Part shown: piece by piece, positions 1 through 17,810 of the stretch
Layout of the letters: every line of letters begins with the position of its first letter
Position numbering within the stretch: position 1 is the first letter of the stretch
NCBI RefSeq assembly: GCF_014805685.1
Contig: NC_060890.1
Coordinates: 17,888,000 to 17,951,999 of the forward strand
DNA: 64,000 bases
Origin: Silurus meridionalis
Taxonomy: Eukaryota; Chordata; Actinopteri; Siluriformes; Siluridae
Reading direction: 5' to 3'
Translations under genes and position numbers: made by a program
Notes under the pieces: generated by a model
What the model saw: the letters and a program-made list of their open reading frames with translations, nothing else
What the model was told of the DNA's origin: nothing
Database searches by the model: none

Positions 1-2436
1 CACAACAGACCCACTTTCAATTTCCTAGCTCTGGTCTTTATTCGGATAAAAAGGAAGATTTTTTTATTTTTTATTTTTTTAGAGATAAAGCTTCTAGCAA
101 AGTATGGAAAAAAAACAAAACAAAAAAACGAGTCATAACAGGGCACAGAGAAACCCTTGTTCATTTTTCATAGCAACAACAGGAGTAGCTGCAGGCTCAG
201 GAACATGCGCATGTGATAATGGCCAAAGCGATTACTAAACCATGTGCAGAGATGGTGGACAGCCAGGGCTGGGAAGAAAGATGATCTTATTAAGTGCCAG
301 TGTGGTGGGGGCCGACATGTGTAAGGCAACTGACACATTCCAGGAAAGGCGCGCACTGTGCCCTTCCTGAGCGATACGTATAATCGGCATCTCTGGGAGA
401 TAGACGGCCAGCATGTCTGACCAGAACCCTGACCGAGATGAGGATAAATTTCCATTATGAGGAAATTGAAGAAAGTAATGCAAGACATCTCCACTAAATC
501 AATGATTCAGCCCATCTTTAGGATGGTTGTCCATCTCACGTACAAGCCTATGTGTGTATTCCTTAACAGTGTAAAATTCTTGCCTTAAATATTGATTTCA
601 TCTCTCAGGCTATTAAAGCACCACTTACATTGGCACAGCACTTTTTTTTCTATCAAACATTTACAATAAGGAGGAAAACAAGACATTTCCACTCTCACAA
701 GTGGTTCCCCATATGGGAATATAAAATTATGACTGCCCTAGACTCCCTTAAGCTTTAATAGGTTTTATTGCAGTGATAATGTTTCTGGAACGTGACTGAA
801 GTATGACTGCTAGCTACAGCTATTGTTAGCCAGACTTTCAGTAAAGTCACAAGCTCTATGACTTCCAAAACTTCAACAGTAATAGCCACCACAAACTGGA
901 AAGATAGTACAATTACACTCGGGAACTGATTTCTAAAATAAGATATACTACATTATTTCTTTTTCAGAGCCCATAAACAATACCCTCCATTGCACTTTCG
1001 GATTATCAGTTAGCACTCAGAAGAAAAAAGATGGACCATCTGTAGGACTGGTTGCTAGGAAACTTGCACTAAATATGCCAGAGGGCTGAATTCTCGACTG
1101 AAATGGAAAGCACTGATCTCTCTCGATGTAGTGGATCAGTCATTGCTGACTGGCCTTCATAATACCATTCCTATTTACTTGGTTTGTGAACAGCCCTTGG
1201 ATTCCACATTACCTTCACTTGGTTACTCCATAAGGCCTTGTCAGCCAGTACCATCTACACACATTAACAATGACACTCAGTATGTTTGCCTTTCCACTTT
1301 CCAGCCTGCCGCCTTTTGTACATCCAACACGGTGAACTGTGGCTGCTTTTCAACAGCCCCTTTTAAGGAAATGGCAGTGCTCCGATAGAAATCAAGCTGC
1401 TGGAAAAACAGCCACATGAGGATAGAGCATGCATGGAGTAGATGGGAACATTTAGAATCAAGATGCTCTCCCTTAAATAACTTAAAATTTAAACATTACC
1501 AAAATTTGTTGTAGTTGGCCCAATGTTAAACAATTGAAAAATAAACAAATAAAACCCTACTTGTGTGTGTGTGTGTATATATGTACAAGCACACAAAATC
1601 CCCAAACTCCTGGATATTTTGTTCTACAGTTTAGATCCATGCAAATTGTATTGAAGTAAAATGGAAATTTCAACTAAAGTGGAAGCAAAGCAAATACTTT
1701 TGCTGGCAGGGGTTTAAAAAAAGAAAAAATAATCACTTCAAATGGCAATCTTTTAAAACTATAATAAATTGCAGTCCTAGCTCATTTGAAAAGAGAACAC
1801 CTTATCAAATGGGCAAAAGGCATTTGGGATTAATTAATTTTATTGGAAAACAAATATACAACTTGGAATGGATTCTTTGAGGCATGGCTGTGCCATAAGC
1901 AGTTAACAAAGAAAAAGTGACTAATTATAAAGCATAGTTATAACGAGAGAACAGAAATACAAAAAGACTATAGTGTACAGGTACCTGCCAATAAACCCGT
2001 TAGTATTTAATTCACTGATGTTGCAATAGTGCAATATTAAGGATTTTCTTTCACTATTATATGTAGTCTGTTGTCCATGCAGAGCAGTTCCTTAAAAAAA
2101 AAAAAAAAAAAAAAAAAAAGGGAAAAAAGGGAGGGAAAAGGGAATTGGAATCATTTGGACTCCACTCATGAGGTGACAGGCAAGCAGACTGCAAAAAGCA
2201 TAAAACCAAGGTAGTGCCAGCCAAAATGTCTGCCTATACCAGTCACCTGCCCCTGTGACAGCCCACTAGATCAAAATGTTAACAATTACCAAGTGCAGAA
2301 AGGGGCAAAACAAAAACAAAATTACACATGCAGTTCCTTTGGACAGCAGAAGATGGGGAGAATTAAAATGAAACATTATACATAGATTAAAAAGAAAAGG
2401 CAAATAGTTTTATACAAGAAATTCTGTACAAGGATT
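1..2436 (-). other. calm2: probable calmodulin 3' UTR and downstream DNA
   Basis: No coding exon is visible left of the stop codon. CALM genes often have long 3' UTRs with several poly(A) sites. Reverse-strand AATAAA signals are present (TTTATT on the plus strand) at 1838-1843, 764-769 and 37-42. A 27-base A run (a T run in the transcript) lies at about 2093-2119. Which signal is used, and whether the UTR reaches the window edge, cannot be told from sequence alone. Confidence 0.5.
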
Positions 2437-5746
<3,310 letters not shown>

Positions 5747-6240
5747 TTTCCTGTGTTTGCTCGCGTTCTGTCCTGGACGAACACCTCTGAAATGGTGAAG
5801 GGAAAACTCGCCACAGCGCAGACCCGCCTTGACGGTTGTACATAAAACGCCTCCCCTGTACGCGTGTCCCTCCGCCAGTTTATCTGCATTCTGGCGGTGA
5901 GCCTGTTACAAATATCGTAATATTTCACTTTAAACGTGTGTGTGGTTTAAAAGCATATTTATACACATGTACATCAGAAGGAAAGAAAGTTTATTTTTTT
6001 GATCTACTAGCAAAAGTATGCGTTTAAACACACAAGGACTAGCTGATGGCGGAGGATTACTGCGTGTGATACGGTCGTGCGGAAGTTTCTGATTGGCTCG
6101 TTTGTACCTGCAATGCGTCACTCGTTTGGTCACACACACAGCAGCGCTGAACCAGTCATAAATGTCAGCTCCAACCTGTGGACTCAAATCACCTGAACCC
6201 AGCCAGACGTTTGTGGCCCTCAATAGGTTGCCTCATAAGA
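5747..6240 (-). promoter_or_regulatory. calm2: calmodulin 5' UTR and promoter region
   Basis: Upstream of the ATG the DNA is richer in CpG than its surroundings. Reading on the minus strand there is a TATA-like TTTTATG at about 5842-5848, which would place transcription start near 5815, and an inverted CCAAT box (GATTGGC on the plus strand) at about 6092-6098. A TGACGCA-like CRE/AP-1 half site follows near 6113-6120. The first exon would then be about 70 bases of leader plus the start codon. This is inferred from motifs only. Confidence 0.5.
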
Positions 6241-6249
6241 AAAAATACA

Positions 6250-9200
6250 TTTGGGTGTTTAAATGCACGTATATCTGAATGATCTTGTATCTTCTATATT
6301 TCTAATGCATGCTGGTAAACTTTGAACAGTAACATCTCAAATTCAGACCAGGTGCACAGGTCAGTTATTACAGTGCAAGTTCTCTGGTTGGTACTTGGCC
6401 TATATTGTGTGAAACATTAGCCTCTAGATCAGTCTATGCTCCAGACTAATTAGTCACTGTAATGAAAACGGTATCAGTTCTTCCTTTAAATACCCAGACG
6501 ACAAACAAATAACACCCCTATCGAATGTACAGGAACAGATTTACATACATGTAACTGTCCCAGGCCACTAATTGCATATATAAACTGATATAATATATAA
6601 CATGGTTAAAAGGATTTAAATGAGGCCTACTTAAAATAGCTCAGGCTAATTTTCTTGTTAATGGCTACAGTTCATGCTGCTTTAATACAGTTCATTTATG
6701 GTGGCATCGCAAACCGGTAACGGCGTAAACACGGGGAAGGTTTGCGAGTTTATTGTCCGTTTCTGTATTAATAGTGTTTTTTACCCCCACTGCTTGGCAT
6801 TTCTCTATAAGACGCTAAATGAGAGTTTAGCTTTGAGTCATAGCATTCAGCCCATAACTGCACAGATTGGCATGGGCAGGGATATATTTCTCTTTCCAGA
6901 GCTTGTAAAAATCAGTTGGAATTTGTGAATCACTCTGAATTTGTGTCCACAACACAAGCACAGTATTTCTGTTTCCTTCACGATGTGCAAGAGTTTCCAC
7001 TTGTAGATAAATTTCCATTTTGGGAATTACGTCAAGTCAAAAATGCAATAATCCCTATCCCGATATGCTGAAAGATTGGAAAGCTATAATATAGACAAAC
7101 TTAAATCTAATTACAATGTTGGCTGATCAAACACACAGTTAAAACACAGTGTATGCTTTCATTTAGTTAAAATTTCCAATCAATAAAGCATGCAAGAATA
7201 CCGTTGGTTAAAATGCCCAGCAGCAGCACAAAGTAAAAGGTATTAGATATCTAAGCCAGCAAATCCATTGCACTATGACTGTTATTGTGCTCTAATAAAA
7301 TGCGAAGAGGAATGGACCTGTTAATATCACACAGCTAATAATAGTTCATAAATGTGGGCCAGTATCCAAGACAAGGGGTAGGTCTAGTCTTAAACAAAAA
7401 GAAGGATTTTCAAATAAAAATTCCTTCTTGACAGCATAAGAATTTCTTCAGGAATTAAACAGGGGAAAAACCATATTTGTCCCTTGTTTGCATTTCTTTT
7501 CAGATCATAATGCTGATGTCATATATCTTCAAAGATGATGCCTGCAAATGTTTATTTTTCTTGGATGGCGGTATTAGTGCCACTATAAACTGTTTATAAA
7601 ACAATTGTTTGATGATTTGATTTCCACTGTATTCAACAAGTTAAAACATTTACAAAACATGTACATCGGTACAAGACTCTCTTGTTATCATGTTCATGTA
7701 CACTAATATGTACAATATGTGTATAAATGATACCTAGAGATCATTAATTTAATCTAATAGCATTAATATAATGGCAAAAACCTGTAACATTTAGTCTGAA
7801 TTTCTGAAGTCTGGATTGTCACTTATTTACTGAACAACAGTTTAGAAAGCTGTGATGATATTGCCTAGAGTTGCTTAAAAAAATCAAGGTAACAAGATAC
7901 CGATCTCTGCTCTCAATAGGTAATTGAGAGCATCATAAGTCATACGAGACCAGGATAAACGATAATCACAAGTCTAAAGAGCCCTGGGCCACTCAGCTGT
8001 TTACCTGTAGTAAGAGCCATGAAACTGAAGACCTATTCATTCGTAATGCATATTGAAGCCTTCAAATGCACTGCAACACGGGGATCACATTTCCCACTTT
8101 GTGTGTACAATACACATGCACGTACATCATGCACCTTTGTATGGGCACACGTGTATAAAAATAACTTAGTCAGGTGTGCCCCTTATTCAATCACATTGTT
8201 TCTCAGTCTTTTTTTTTTTTTTAAAGTAACTCACTGTATTGATTGATATTTTGAATAAACAATCAGGAGAGAAAGTAGTATTTGTTGGCTGGGATATAAT
8301 ATGTCAGATGAATTGTAATGTTTAACTGCCTGAATCTATTATGCTTTACCTGATAAACAAAGATTTGTGGTCTATATGCTCTTTTGCAATTTATAAAAAT
8401 GATCATTGAAAAAGTGTGAACAGTTATTCAGATGCCTCCTGGTAAATCCGGCCCTCATTTTCTATCAGTGAAAAAAGACATTACAAATATAATTATAAAA
8501 GGTTAAACAATCGATGCATTATAACTAATTTGTAAATGTTTTATCATGAGGAAATGTAATAATTAGTGGTACATACTGGTGCTGTCATATAACTGTAACT
8601 AATGTAAACCCAATAGGTCACAACATACACTCTGAAGGTAGAGAATCAGTTTCAGTTCAGTTCAGATGACTTTATTGTAACCTACAAACATTGCCTTAAA
8701 GTGGAGAAAAAAAAAAAAGAATGTGAATTATTTCAAAAATCAGGGAATAAAATATAATCATTAAAATGTTAAGTGCTAGATAACAGTGTAACATCAATTT
8801 ACATATTTTATATAAAAGCTGTATGCAAAACTATACATTGGCAGAACATTTATGTATCACACACAGTGTAATCTAAGAACAGCTCAGGCTTCAGATGTGC
8901 ATACTGGGCAACATCAATATTTCAGCAAGTATTTAGCAGAAGCTATCTACTATTGCCAATCTGTGCCAGCTAATTAAGGCATCTGAAAATGAATGCAGCT
9001 TTCCTACTGACACTGCTGTATATGTGCTACACTTTAAATAGAGAAAAAGCAGAATAACCTCTCATAATCACACACAATGTGTATAGTTTAATGTACATCT
9101 GAATACTACATATAAATGTAGTATTTCTTTTATGTAGTTGCACCATTTCTCATGTCAATGTGACTATCAGCTTTTTTTTTAGAGATTAGCACAGCCATTT

Positions 9201-12200
9201 CTACTGGCATAGAGAAAAGATAAGTGATGACTAAGAGATAACACTATATTACTACTCCACCTGCTTGAGCACTGTTTATTAAGGGTCATTTGAAACATAT
9301 TACTAGAAAACGCATCAAGTCAGTAAAATTCATACTTCACAGAGGTCATCAATAAAGTGAGGACCTCTCGTACTCAACATAATGTAGAGTTATTTTTTTT
9401 ACACTGTATAGCACCAGTTCTCAAAGTGAAGTTAGACCGGTTTTTGGTCTAATATAATACGACAAAACTTACCAAACATGACTGAAGCTATTATATTTAA
9501 TATAAAATTGTTTGTTGAATAACTTGAATTGTAGAGATTGAACAAGTAAATATAGACAGTATACAAAGCAAGCAATATTGTAGTAATATATCCAAAGGGA
9601 CATTATCCATTATGAATGACATTTAAAAAACTGAGATTACGTGAACCAAAAATCTTGTATATTTAATTCTGTTTTATATTTATATACATCACATCTACAT
9701 ATATGTATTGTACAAAGGTATGCATTCACAGAGGAGATTAATTCATAACAGAATAAAATAACAGTATATTTATAGTTGATACAAACCATACATTAAAACT
9801 GTGCTTACATTACACATAATAAATAGAAGGTAATGACAGAACCTGTTTGTAGATATAAATGTGATATTGAGTCATATACATAGAAATATCAACATGTGAA
9901 AGGGTACATATAGTATATTTGATATAATTGAGCATATAGATTTTTCAGACACATTATTCTGTGCATTCGTGTACTCCATGTGTTTCATGAAACTGTAGGG
10001 TTAATTAAGACCAAAGACGAAACTGGCCAAAAGGAATATTTCAGCAGTCAACCAAATGATGATTTGATAGCTCTCTTGCTGCAGCTGACAGAGCAATAGC
10101 AGCGTATTAATGTTAGTTGTACTGCAGCTCAGGACTGATCTACAGTTGGTGCAGTGCTTAGTGCTTGCGGCTAGTAATTTCCATCCAGAGGCTGATGATT
10201 TAATCCCCTGCAGAGGCTTACAGTTCTGCCCTGGCATGGTAGCAGAAGCAGTCTGATCATTGCATCCGAACCCCTTGCTTCTGGCCATGCTCCAGGACTC
10301 TGCAGTAGACCACCTGACTGCACCACTAGCAACCGATTGAACGCAGGCCACCTGATGGTGCAAGGGCACTGCAGAGTGAACACACACTCACAGGCCTGTC
10401 AAACATCAGAGACAGTAAGTGCTGACTGCACTGCAACATGCACTGACAACCCTGCAAAGTGGTATGAGATGATATCACAGACCAATCAAATGTTTCACAG
10501 GGGCTACTTACTTAAAGAATGGACTAGCAACAATAACCATGAAGTCTAGGATAAATAATAAACATTCTTTTTTTGCCCTGAGCACACCCCTTAATATGAC
10601 ACACCCTCTTTTGCAATAAAGATAATGTTCACAAGAGTACACATGCTGACAGAGTGAATGGTGACAAAAAGAAAGAGATAAGAGATCCCAAGGGTCTTGT
10701 AAGACTATAAAAATAAATGTATGTAATTAAAAAGATGTGAAGCACAGAAGTGTGAAAGAAGCCACTGAAGAATAGAAGAAAAACCCTGAAAGATGTGATA
10801 ATGATATAAAAAGAACCCTGCTCCGTACAGTATGTATTTACTTTAGTAACTATGAGGAACCACAGATGGACACCTGCGCTTGCTGTGTGTAGTGTGTGGG
10901 TGATGGTGTGTTCAGTCTCCAAAATCCTACAGTGCAGTGGAGAAGCTTTCCACCCCCTGCCTTACCGAGCTCTGGACAGTATTTCAACACTGATGCTTCA
11001 ATCAGCAAAACTGCAAAGGAGTTTGCTTTAGCTGTCTATCTATCACATCTCTGCAGAGTTGGAGCCAATATTCATTCCTGTCTCATCAGCACAGTTCTGA
11101 CACCAAGTGATTCTGTCTGGTTACTGCAAGTTATTCACTTTTTAATCCACTTCACTTAAGTTAACCTTCAGTCTCCCTTTTCATAGGATAAAGTCAAAAT
11201 GTAGTTTAAATGTCTCTTTGAGTACACCATTTTAAAATTGATGCAACAAGGTCGTTTTACATTACACTACGTTAAATTATGTAACCAGACCTAGTAGATT
11301 ATAAAGTAAATAAGATCACATATCTGTATTTAATGGTTATAAAAGTAAGTCAATTTCAGAAAATGTATTACTTTTGATAGTTAGGGATTATCAAATGCAT
11401 CCTATTGGCATTGTGGCATAAGTTGTGGTTTTTAATATATATTTTAATTCAATTAATAAAACTACTGCCATTTGATTACAATTAGATATGAGTTTCAACT
11501 AAACTGTTGATGTTTTTGTTTGTTTTTCTGAATAAAGGTGAATTTGATTTAAATTAATTTGAGCTTTAGGTTAAAAAAATAGTGTATTAGATATCTTAGG
11601 CAAAGTCTTTTCTTAGTATGAGTTACAAAAGATACAGATCCAATCACTGTGTGTCATGTCACAACCCCCCAGAAACAAATAATGTAGCTAAAGCTCTTCT
11701 GGAATACATTAGGCTTTTGGATTATATACTCTGCTCTATTACACTGGAAAATCTGCATATCCAGCTCAACTGTGGATTATAGCCACTGATGAAACAGAGA
11801 CAGTAAATCCAGGGCCAAATGTTACCAACTGACTGATTCAAAGGCAGATGCTATTACTTAGCACAAAGAAGGAGTATATGTGGAAATGCTGAAAAGGAAC
11901 ATGATCAGATGTAATACTGTGCACATGACACTTATATCCTATGTTAAATGGATTATGTTAAGAAAACAGAAAACACAGACACGCTCTTTTGTTTATTGGA
12001 GACCCTTTGGTTTATTTTGACTACTTCAGCCTTTGCAGTACTCCTGTTATAATTATGTCCTACAAACCAAAAAAAACTGCTTTTCTGGGATTTTCACAAC
12101 TCTAAACTGATGCATCCACTTGATCTGAAGGCCACAGTAATAGCTGAATTGATCAACCCTGTAATTACAGTCTCACACAGAATAGATAGTTGTGTTAACC

Positions 12201-13400
12201 TCCGTGACAGATCAAATAATCATTTTTAAATATGCTCTCCCTGATCTGTAATTTCTGACGAAAAACAACCATTATACTTCGATTTAAGCCTGAACAAACG
12301 TGTGTATTTTCGAAGCACAATTTTAAAGCGGAGTTTTACGAGCATTTAAAGGGAGTAGAAGAGGCAATATGAAACTCATAAATACCTGGAAGAACATTAC
12401 ATGAGGCAATACATGGTTATGTAATAGTACACCAATATCCATTATACAGGATGATACATTATGTTATATCAGGGTAGATGATAGATGATAGCCATCTGTT
12501 GTACATTACGAAGGAACACATCTGAATCAGAGGCAACATTTATTAAAGTCTGGAGTGTTTCTGTGTCTCAGAGGGAGCACAGTAATAACCCATGTCGCTT
12601 CAAAAGCATCATTATAGTATGTTGAGTCTGTGGCTTGTAGCTGAGACCACAACAGAAATTGTCCTCAGTGTTAGATGTCAGAATCAATGTGTGCACTGAT
12701 CCTCTGTGTATCCATGTGGCTTGGGCTGTGTGCCAAGTCCTCTCTCTCTCTCTCTATGAGTGACATTGTGAGATACAGGGTTGTGTGTGTGTGATAGTAG
12801 TTATATAAGTGCATCCCTGCCTTAGAGTTTCAGACTGAAAAAACAATTTATACACATGTCGACTTTAATGTAAATAAACTTATAAATTCAAAATTTGCAA
12901 TTAGAACAATTACCTGGATTTGTATGTACATTTGGGGTTTTTAAAAGCTCATTAGTGTTTAGAATGTATGTACATATAGTTTTAAAGTTGCTGCCTTCTT
13001 CAGTTTCAGCATTTGACCTATGTATTCGCTTTTCTTTCAGTGAATCTGTTGTTACATATTTGAAATAACTCTAGGATAATGCTTGACATTTCTGAAATGC
13101 AAACTGTGCTTGTGACAAACTGTTTAGGTTCTTCCCTCTGCAGGTCTATGGTAGTACTGCAGGTAGAGGCAACAACAACATAAATCTTGCAATCCTTAAG
13201 TTTCTTCATTTTGTCCCTTCAAGATATTATACAAAACCTGACAACAAATTTTTTTTTATCCTTAATATGATCATTAATGAATAATGATTTCAAGTAAAAC
13301 TCTATTAGCAACTAAGAACCATTACAGGAACCTTGTTTTTTTTTGTGTGCAAGCAATGCTTTACTAGAGTTACTCCGTTTACTAAAGATGAATAAATGCT
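6250..13400. other. gene-poor AT-rich intergenic DNA
   Basis: I find no splice-supported coding exon, RNA gene or long open frame that I recognise. The short open frames are scattered and share no family signature. A short retroelement-like tail lies at 8642-8690, and minor CT and GT runs lie near 12740 and 12783. Confidence 0.5.
8642..8690 (-). repeat. retroelement 3' end fragment
   Basis: Read on the minus strand this gives an AATAAAG signal followed by a repeated TGAACTGAACTGAA tail. That is the usual 3' end of many fish non-LTR and SINE copies. The body upstream is not recognisable. Confidence 0.4.
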
Positions 13401-13409
13401 TTAACCATT

Positions 13410-13610
13410 TTCTCCTGGTCAGGGTGGAATTGGATCTGGAAACTATCCTGGGACCAAGGGGTGTGAGGAAGGAGTATACACTGAATGAATGAGATGTCAG
13501 TTCATATGCACCCTACAAACAAATTCATAGGGGCAATTTAGCATGGCCAATAAACCTACTGGAATGCCTTCTTGCAAGAAGGATGAAGAAAACCGGATGT
13601 CCAAAAAATG
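13410..13610 (+). repeat. dispersed fish repeat, degenerate copy
   Basis: The phrases GGCAATTTAGCATGGCCAAT and AGGATGAAGAAAACC, in this order, are typical of a widespread teleost repeat that ends with a run of GGAGGAAAC-like words. Related, more decayed copies lie at about 44820-45040 and 47815-47935. Confidence 0.45.
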
Positions 13611-13619
13611 GAGTTGTAC

Positions 13620-15640
13620 AAATAGATATAACCAAGACACAATTTGCACATGATCAGAACATCTTTTACAAGCACTTATAAAGACTTACTCTAACTGCAA
13701 CCTATTAACAACTTGTGAAAGTGAAACAGGCAAGGTGTCTACAAGTCCCTTTAGAAAAAAGAAGGTTTACTCCTCTATGGCACACTCAAAGGAAGAACAA
13801 GAGCTGGGAGAGTGGCTGGCTGCTCCACCCTGTGGAGAGAGGAGAACACAAAACAAAACACTAAAACACAATGTTCCTTAGTGTCTCCTGAGTCACCATG
13901 AACATCCTCAAATAGTAGCTAACTAACTCACAGCAAGAGCTGTCAGGTAAGAACTGCTGGAACATTTTGTGTTTGTCAGACATCAGTGCACCTGAAAGTA
14001 GTACAACCAAAGACCCTGTCTGTTAATATTTCTTAACATATTCTCCCTATGCTTTGGTGATTTTCTTGTGTGTGTCATTGTGGCCTGACATGGTTTGGCA
14101 CTCTGTCCAAGGTGTCACCAATTTGTTTAAAAATCAATTAGATTTTATATAATGCTTTTAACAATATTTAATGACACGATGCAACTACAGAAAGTTACAG
14201 AAAGTGTATGCAGGTTAAGAGCACACATTTAAAATATCATCATATAATGAGAAAACTATGAGCAAGCCATAAATGAGGTCCCTGGGGTTCACCACAGCCC
14301 TATATAGGAAAAATAGTATAGAAAAATCTCTAAGACTTTTCCCTTAATTGGTCTTTTAACCAAATCACTTACAGCAATCTGTCTCAAGCACATGGTGCCT
14401 CACAAACAGCTTGTAAACTCACAACACAGATCTCCATAATGAGCATGCTGATGGCATGCTGCTAACGAAGAAGATTTCTCCTTCTTCCTTAGCACATAAG
14501 GGTTCAATTACTATTTTCAGATATATTTTATAGTAATAATGAAGACATTGGAGCTATAAAACAGCACATCGAATTATGCAGTGATGAAGATTAAAAACTA
14601 TTTTGATTTTACACTGACTTTTTTTTCCACCAGATTCATCAAGGAGCTTCACTTTATTTTAATTGTAAAATCATAAAAAAATTAGTATTTGGACATTTTT
14701 ATTAGTAGATGATAAATGTAGTGGCTGATGTTCTCAGTCTCAGTCTGTTCACAGTACTATTCCTGTGAGTTGTAAAAATGTTCTGTAGTAACTAGGCTAG
14801 ACCTGAGCATGTCAGCTGGAGAAGACTCTTTTGACACACCCCGTCATCGCACCACATGTCTTAGCTTGAATACTATAATCATCATTGACATGACGATGCC
14901 CAGACAATGGAAATGAAATATGTGTTCCAGGAAATCCCTTCCTGTTTTAAGTTTATAGACACTTCTAGGAAAAGGTAAAAGACAATGTAAAGCAGTAGCA
15001 AGAACAATCCTCATGAAATTCACTTTTGTCACCGCCTTTGTACACTCCTGTGTACGTTCCTCAGATATATTTGGACTCGTCGACATAAAAGGGTAGTCTA
15101 GACAGTCAGGAGTAAAACAGTGGTGAACTTCGGTTTTACTCATTCATTGGAAGCCTGACACATGTCTGGAGTGTCTGATGGATAGGTTTCCTGCGTGATG
15201 TTGTCTGCTACTCCACAACAAACATTCCTGTCTCTAAGAGGTGTTGCGGTATCACAAACACTCGGGCAGGCATGGCGAAGAGAGGTCAGCATGCAACATG
15301 ATTCTGTCCCTCCCAGTTTCCACGAAAAACAAGGAGAGACAGATACATTGAAAGCATACCATAATAGCTGAGGGGGGTGTGAACGGGGAATGTAACTGTT
15401 TGTAGATAGTTATTTAAAATACATGACCTGCCATCCCCCATGATCTCAGACATGTTTTTAATCATAAATTATACAATACTTGAAGCTGAAGCATCTCCAC
15501 CAGTCTTTCCACTCTGTACTGGTCTAGTAATGGTCAGGGTCTGTTTATGGGCTGTGCTGAGTCAGCAAGTAGGCCAGAGGAAAAGACAGACTTAAGATGA
15601 CAGACTTACTTAGTATAAGGAAGCTCTTAACTCTTACAGG
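13620..15640. other. intergenic DNA with nothing recognised
   Basis: No supported gene. A 99-codon minus-strand open frame at 14844-15143 has no recognisable domain, no compelling start and no splice context; I treat it as chance. Confidence 0.4.
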
Positions 15641-15642
15641 GA

Positions 15643-15825
15643 AGTGGTAGCTCAGTGGTTGAAGCTGATCTGAAAGTTCAAGCCTCATTACCACCAAGCT
15701 ACCAATGATGGGCCCTTGAACAAGGTCTTTAGACCTCTCTGCTATATCATGACTAACCCTGTACTCTGGACCCCGTTTCATAATAAATATCTGAAGAAAG
15801 AATTTCACTGTGCTGTAATTTATAT
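15643..15825 (+). repeat. tRNA-headed SINE copy
   Basis: It begins with a Pol III A-box-like GTGGTAGCTCAGTGGTTG, followed by a B-box region around GTTCAAGCCTC and the conserved body word GGGCCCTTGAACAAGG. Sister copies in this window lie at 17530-17645, 27955-28078, 45044-45210 and 60951-61150. Confidence 0.7.
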
Positions 15826-16261
15826 GCGAAAAAAAAAGTAAAAGCCACTTATTCGATATAAAACACCACAAGAGGGGCTTAACAAGTTTATTAAGGATGT
15901 TCAAAACTAGCAATGAGAAAACATTTTTGGCCAACTAAAAAAGAAAATACCAAATACACTATACTGCAATTATAACGTTTATCTGCAATACAAATAAGAT
16001 TTAAGAATTAAATTAGAGAATAAAGGAAGTGAATGCATCAGTCCTGCAGAATCATAAATGACCAGTAGATGGCAGACTAACGCATATTAGGTTTTAGGAC
16101 TCCTTGGCACAGCAGGCAATTAGACGTAGTGAATTCTTTATTTATTTACTATTGTATAAAATTGTTTAGTTCTTCTTCTGAAAAATGTAAGTTCTACAGT
16201 GATCGATTTCTTAAACAGTCTCATCTTTTGATCACCTATTCCATCTTGTCCCATACATCAG

Positions 16262-16730
16262 ATACACTACATGGACAGAAGTATTGAAACATCTGACTTT
16301 TCAAGCCATATGTTTTTACATTCCAAAACACGTCCCACAAACGCATAGGATATCTTTGGATGTGATAGCATTTACACTTCCCTCCATTGAACTAGAAGAC
16401 CCAAACCTGTTTCAGCATGACAATGCTCCTGTGCACATAGGGAGCATCATGAATATATGCTTTACATGGGATGGAGAGGAAGATCTTCAGTGGCCTGGTA
16501 TTAAGCTCTGACCTCAACCCTACTGAACACCATTGGAGGCTTCCTCACCTGACTTTACTAACACCCTTGTGGCTGAATGATCACAAGCCTCCACAACCAC
16601 ACTCTAAAACCTAGTGGAACATCTTCCCAGAAGAGTCTAGTAATGCTTTTGTAACTACAATCAGGTTGTGATTCTCAAAAGGTTTCTACACTTTGAATAA
16701 TGGAAAACCTGAATCCTTTAAATGCCATCA
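16262..16730 (+). mobile_element. non-autonomous Tc1-like element, degenerate
   Basis: The left end reads ACATGGACAGAAGTATTG, the usual terminal sequence of a common fish Tc1-like family. Inside are decayed transposase words equivalent to FQHDNAPVH and, after a frameshift, a WPG..SDLNPTEHHW region with the spacing of the Tc1 DDE C-terminus. The front of the transposase is missing, so it is an internally deleted copy. It is closely related to the element at 62749-63238. Confidence 0.7.
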
Positions 16731-17215
16731 TGTCTTATTGACTGGTCAGTTGAAAAAAGGAGTTTTAAATGGCAATGTTCAGAAACAAAATAAATAAAAA
16801 ATCGTGTCATTGTGAAAGTACAGTCTCAGAATTAAAAACACTAACTGCTTCACTCAGACTGGTCCATAAATATATGGACACCAGTAAACGTATTATTTGA
16901 ACTGCCCGCCACAGTGTATTCGAGTAATTCATAGACGATGGATGTGTGAAAATTTTAATTGAGTGTATGGTTGAGAATTAATATATATGAATTTCATATA
17001 AACACATTTCCATTGGTTTTTCAGCTCCATTCTGACAAAAGAAAAACTATTTTTAGCAACAAATTGGTGTAACCAATCGTCATTCTTGACACTCATCTTG
17101 TCAGTCACAGTAGCACAGAAGATGAACATCCAGTGATCATCCTTAAATTGAACTGGGTTAGGTCCTCAACCAGAATTTGACATCTGTGCACATGGAGAAC
17201 ATGTTGCATGTTGTT

Positions 17216-17339
<124 letters not shown>

Positions 17340-17529
17340 GCATGGAAATGTTTAAGAGAGATGGCAGTGGAGTTTTTTTTTATAGGACTGTGTTGCGACC
17401 TGCGATGTTGTATGGTTTAGAGACAGTCGCATTGAGTAAAAGAGGAAGAACAAGGAGGTGGTGACAGAAAACATGCAGGTAGTTGGGTTCAAAGAGGCAG
17501 ATTTAGAGGACGAGTGTATGGAGATGGAT

Positions 17530-17645
17530 TTTCATTTCCATTTGTGGCATTTGGCAGATGCTCTTATCCAGAGCGAGGGTTTTAGGGCTTTGCTCAAGGG
17601 CCCAGCAGTGGCAGCTTGGTGGTGGTGGGATTTGAACCTGTGATC
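17530..17645 (-). repeat. SINE copy, minus strand
   Basis: Read on the minus strand it gives a B-box region near the GGTTCAAATCCCACC word, then GCTGCCACTGCTGGGCCC, TTGAGCAAAGC and a CTCTGGATAAGAGCATCTGC tail. These are the body and tail of the family at 15643 and 45044. The A-box head is missing. Confidence 0.75.
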
Positions 17646-17700
17646 TTCTGATCCAAAGCCCAAAGCCGAAAGAAGATTGATTGAGATATAGATAGATAGA

Positions 17701-17732
17701 TTTCCTATTGGAAAGTAAACTACAGCATTTTT

Positions 17733-17810
<78 letters not shown>

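Noticed and set aside
168..494. 108-codon minus-strand frame left of calmodulin
   Set aside because: Lies in the probable calmodulin 3' UTR or beyond, overlaps another frame, no domain or splice support.
7399..7430. Short hairpin AAGAAGGA...TCCTTCTT as a small RNA
   Set aside because: The stem is short and AT-rich with no sign of a miRNA-like arm pair; likely chance.
10001..10550. Overlapping frames of 70-128 codons on both strands
   Set aside because: No recognisable domain, no splice context. The locally higher GC may be an old repeat.
15545..15934. 129-codon minus-strand frame
   Set aside because: Overlaps the SINE at 15643-15825 and has no family.
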